25,415 nt of DNA from Bacteroidia bacterium (GTDB lineage: Bacteria > Bacteroidota > Bacteroidia > J057 > JADKCL01), in the NCBI GenBank assembly GCA_020635905.1, contig JACJYV010000015.1, positions 1-25,415 on the forward strand. Direction: 5' to 3'. Positions 23,346-25,415 of this stretch are shown piece by piece. The position numbers and the translations under genes were made by a program. How positions within the stretch are numbered: position 1 is the stretch's first letter; every line of letters starts with the position of its first letter. Below the pieces are notes generated by a model. It had not been told where the DNA came from, made no database searches, and saw only the letters and a program-made list of their open reading frames with translations.

Positions 23346-25316
23346 TCACCCTCCCGCCATCCTCACCAGCTTCACATACCCCGCATTCCCGGGATATTCC
23401 CTCACCAGCCTGCGTGCATACTTCAGGCAGGTGGCTTTATCTCCTGTGTTCAGGTAGAGGGAAGCCAGGTTGGCCAGGGCAGTTTCAGAGTCGGGATCCA
23501 GGGCCAGGGCGCGGAGGAAGTCTTTTTCGGCCAGGTCCATTTTGTTTTGCAGTACATAGGCAAATCCGCGGTTGTTGAAGGCCGTGCTGTTGGAAGGGGC
23601 ATACTGAATCAACTGATTGAGGATAAGCAGGGCGCGGTCAAGGGAATTCTGATTGATCAGCAGCCCGGCGAGTTTGTTGCGGAAATCAATCCTTTCGCGG
23701 GCCAGGTCAGTGGCCTTTTGATAATTTTGAATAGCCAGGTCCAGCTTGCCCGTTTCTTTGTAGGCTTCCCCAATCCGGGCCCAGGTCCAGGGATCGGGAT
23801 AGTCCTCAGATTGTTTTTGGGCAAATTCTGCCAACTCAGCAAAACTCTGGCGCAGGTAAAGGGCCCTGATCCAGGCTTCCTTCCATTCCGTGTTATGGTC
23901 AGAGACCCGCTTCAGGTTGGCGAAGGCCGAGTCGAGAAAATGCGGCAGGGGATCGAACTGTTCGTAATGGGTGAGGTAACCGCGGGCCAGCAGCAGGGGA
24001 GTGGGAAGGGCCGTGGTGCGACATTCCAGCCTGAGGTAGGAGGATATTTTGGCGGGATCATTTTCAGGGTTGGGCTCGGCCCGGGGAATGCGGATATTGT
24101 GGTCAGTGATGCGGACGTGGGGAATGTCGATCGAGCCGGAATTGGGCATGTGGCAGGTATGGCAATCGCTTTCAGGGCCTGCTTTGGTGCACATTTTCTG
24201 GTCAGGTTGCTGGTGGCAATTGAGGCAGGACTGGCGGTAATGATCCTGTCCCAACTGGTGAATGGGTTGGTGTGGATCGTGGCAGCTGATGCAGGTCAGG
24301 GCATTTTTCTGGCCCTGAGTGGATATGAAGCACCTGCTCATGCGCATGCGGTCGGCCTGGGAGGCCATGATGAAGCTCTGCACCGTATCGCCCGTGCGGG
24401 GCAGGAATACATCCACGGTCTGATTGAGCGGCTGTCCCGGGCGGAAATCATAGAAGTCTTTGCCCTGGCTCAGGACCGCTGTTCCCTGCAGGTGACAACG
24501 CTGGCAGACGTCCATCAGCAGGTCCGCAGATAGTTTGCCCGGATTGACAATGCTGTAATCAATTTCCTCGGCAATGTTGACCATTTTACCAGCCTGCATT
24601 TTTGCCACATGCACTTCTCCTGGTCCGTGACAACGTTCGCAACCAATCCCTTCAGGCACATAGGTGAATTTATTTCCCGAACCCTCCACATAACCCGAAA
24701 TCCCATTATGACACGACATGCACTCGGATTCAATTTTGCGGTCAAAGCGGGAATTGGCCCCGTTTTCGAATCCAGGGGGCAGGTCCCAGTGGCCTTTTTG
24801 GGTGTACCAGGTCAGGGGCATTTGGTAAAAATACCCGTTTTCTTCCCGCATGTGAGAATTGGTATGCTGCCCTGAACCTACGATGTAGTCGATTTTTTCC
24901 AGGCGTTTGTGCATCGTATCCCGTCCTTCGAGTCGAAATTCAAGGATAAATAATTCCTCCCCGCGGGCAAACGGCAGGTAGTACAGGTTCAAATGGTTAT
25001 CGTAAACGGGTTTGATATGGTCCCACTGGGCTGCGCTGTTCGATCGGGTGGCCTTTTTGAACGAATGCCCCATTTCGCTTTGGGTGAAGGAATCGTATTG
25101 CAGTTTGTGACAAACCCCGCAGGTGTCGCGGCCCAGGTAATGAACGCTTGGATCCCAGTTCTGGTAGCCGTCGCCATTTCGTTCCAGGTTTTCCAGATAA
25201 TTGGGGTTTTTACCTGTATTTTGGAGATCACATCCTACCCAAAGCAGCAAAATCAGCCCTGCCAGGGTTGGTATGGCCAGGTTCCAAATCTGTCCCATGG
25301 TGGGTTTGAACTTCAT
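23346..25316 (-). CDS. Seven-haem cytochrome c lipoprotein with C-terminal TPR repeats
   Basis: 656 residues from ATG 25316. A lipoprotein signal (LILLLWVGC, Cys29) is followed by seven CxxCH haem sites: CGVCH (66), CMSCH (199), CERCH (226), CQRCH (271), CISCH (342), CLNCH (364) and CHTCH (385). From about residue 470 the protein is helical, with several TPR units from about 510 (AFNNRGFAYVLQNKMDLAEK, TALANLASLYLNTGDKATCL). It is exported and carries electrons in the periplasm or on a membrane surface. The early part resembles multihaem cytochrome c554-type proteins. No reductase or synthesis genes are adjacent. It converges with the unknown gene at 22666. Confidence 0.88.
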   Translation of the reverse strand: MKFKPTMGQIWNLAIPTLAGLILLLWVGCDLQNTGKNPNYLENLERNGDGYQNWDPSVHYLGRDTCGVCHKLQYDSFTQSEMGHSFKKATRSNSAAQWDHIKPVYDNHLNLYYLPFARGEELFILEFRLEGRDTMHKRLEKIDYIVGSGQHTNSHMREENGYFYQMPLTWYTQKGHWDLPPGFENGANSRFDRKIESECMSCHNGISGYVEGSGNKFTYVPEGIGCERCHGPGEVHVAKMQAGKMVNIAEEIDYSIVNPGKLSADLLMDVCQRCHLQGTAVLSQGKDFYDFRPGQPLNQTVDVFLPRTGDTVQSFIMASQADRMRMSRCFISTQGQKNALTCISCHDPHQPIHQLGQDHYRQSCLNCHQQPDQKMCTKAGPESDCHTCHMPNSGSIDIPHVRITDHNIRIPRAEPNPENDPAKISSYLRLECRTTALPTPLLLARGYLTHYEQFDPLPHFLDSAFANLKRVSDHNTEWKEAWIRALYLRQSFAELAEFAQKQSEDYPDPWTWARIGEAYKETGKLDLAIQNYQKATDLARERIDFRNKLAGLLINQNSLDRALLILNQLIQYAPSNSTAFNNRGFAYVLQNKMDLAEKDFLRALALDPDSETALANLASLYLNTGDKATCLKYARRLVREYPGNAGYVKLVRMAGG

Positions 25317-25342
25317 CAGTTTAAAATTACCCCGTTTTTCTG

Positions 25343-25374
25343 AAAAAAAACAGGGCTTCCTGTGGAAGCCCTGT
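25343..25374 (-). terminator. Terminator for a leftward gene beyond the right edge
   Basis: The 11-bp stem ACAGGGCTTCC/GGAAGCCCTGT with a 3-nt loop (25350-25374) is followed on the minus strand by eight T. It sits 27 nt upstream of the cytochrome start, so the cytochrome gene is probably transcribed separately from whatever lies to the right. Confidence 0.85.
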
Positions 25375-25415
25375 TATAAAGAAAAGCCTGGTAATGTATT
25401 TTGAGGTCACTTCTA

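Overview
The window looks like a chromosome segment of a Bacteroidota bacterium, most likely from the Saprospiria or a related group. The signs are type IX secretion (T9SS) sorting domains of both types (CHU_C type B at the end of 262..1968, type A at the end of 12147..12821), Bacteroidota-style Rhs proteins, lipoproteins, weak ribosome sites and one near-consensus TAnnTTTG promoter. The class assignment is inference from protein style only. No tRNA, rRNA or CRISPR array was seen.

Region 1 (1-6530) is accessory and mosaic. It starts with the tail of an unknown gene and a T9SS type B protein whose base composition changes abruptly inside the gene. Two tandem Rhs tip cassettes follow. Cassette A (2218-4399) is a lamin-tail domain, an Rhs core, an AT-rich unknown C-terminal tip and a small four-helix membrane protein as candidate immunity. 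Cassette B (4580-6129) repeats about 350 bp of the same linker and core, carries an in-frame amber codon, and ends in a different tip followed by an overlapping lipoprotein gene as candidate immunity. Neither cassette has a secretion signal or YD-repeat shell, so both look like stored or silent tips. Two 170-bp direct repeats and several short palindromes follow.

Region 2 (6528-12103) is a transposon pile. A complete IS4-family element (6528-8066) has 17-bp ends and a 12-bp palindromic target duplication. A complete IS66-family element (8290-10979; tnpA, tnpB, tnpC and a fourth small gene) has an exact 8-bp target duplication and has split an older rve-type transposase gene, which can be rejoined in frame (12054 to 10980, then 8281 to 8073, minus strand). 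A terminator follows for the T9SS fragment transcribed leftward from 12821.

Region 3 (12820-25415) is more GC-rich, housekeeping-like chromosome. It holds two overlapping membrane-anchored SGNH hydrolase paralogues, a Ppx/GppA phosphatase with an HD domain, an RND-superfamily exporter, the E2 subunit of a 2-oxoacid dehydrogenase complex, a RibD/DHFR-like reductase, a lipoprotein of unknown function, a small unknown gene, and a seven-haem lipoprotein cytochrome with C-terminal TPRs. The last gene runs leftward and faces the others.

The most interesting part is the tandem Rhs region. The shared core copies would let homologous recombination exchange tip and immunity pairs, and the amber codon, an in-frame palindromic insertion and two tips I do not recognise all deserve testing.
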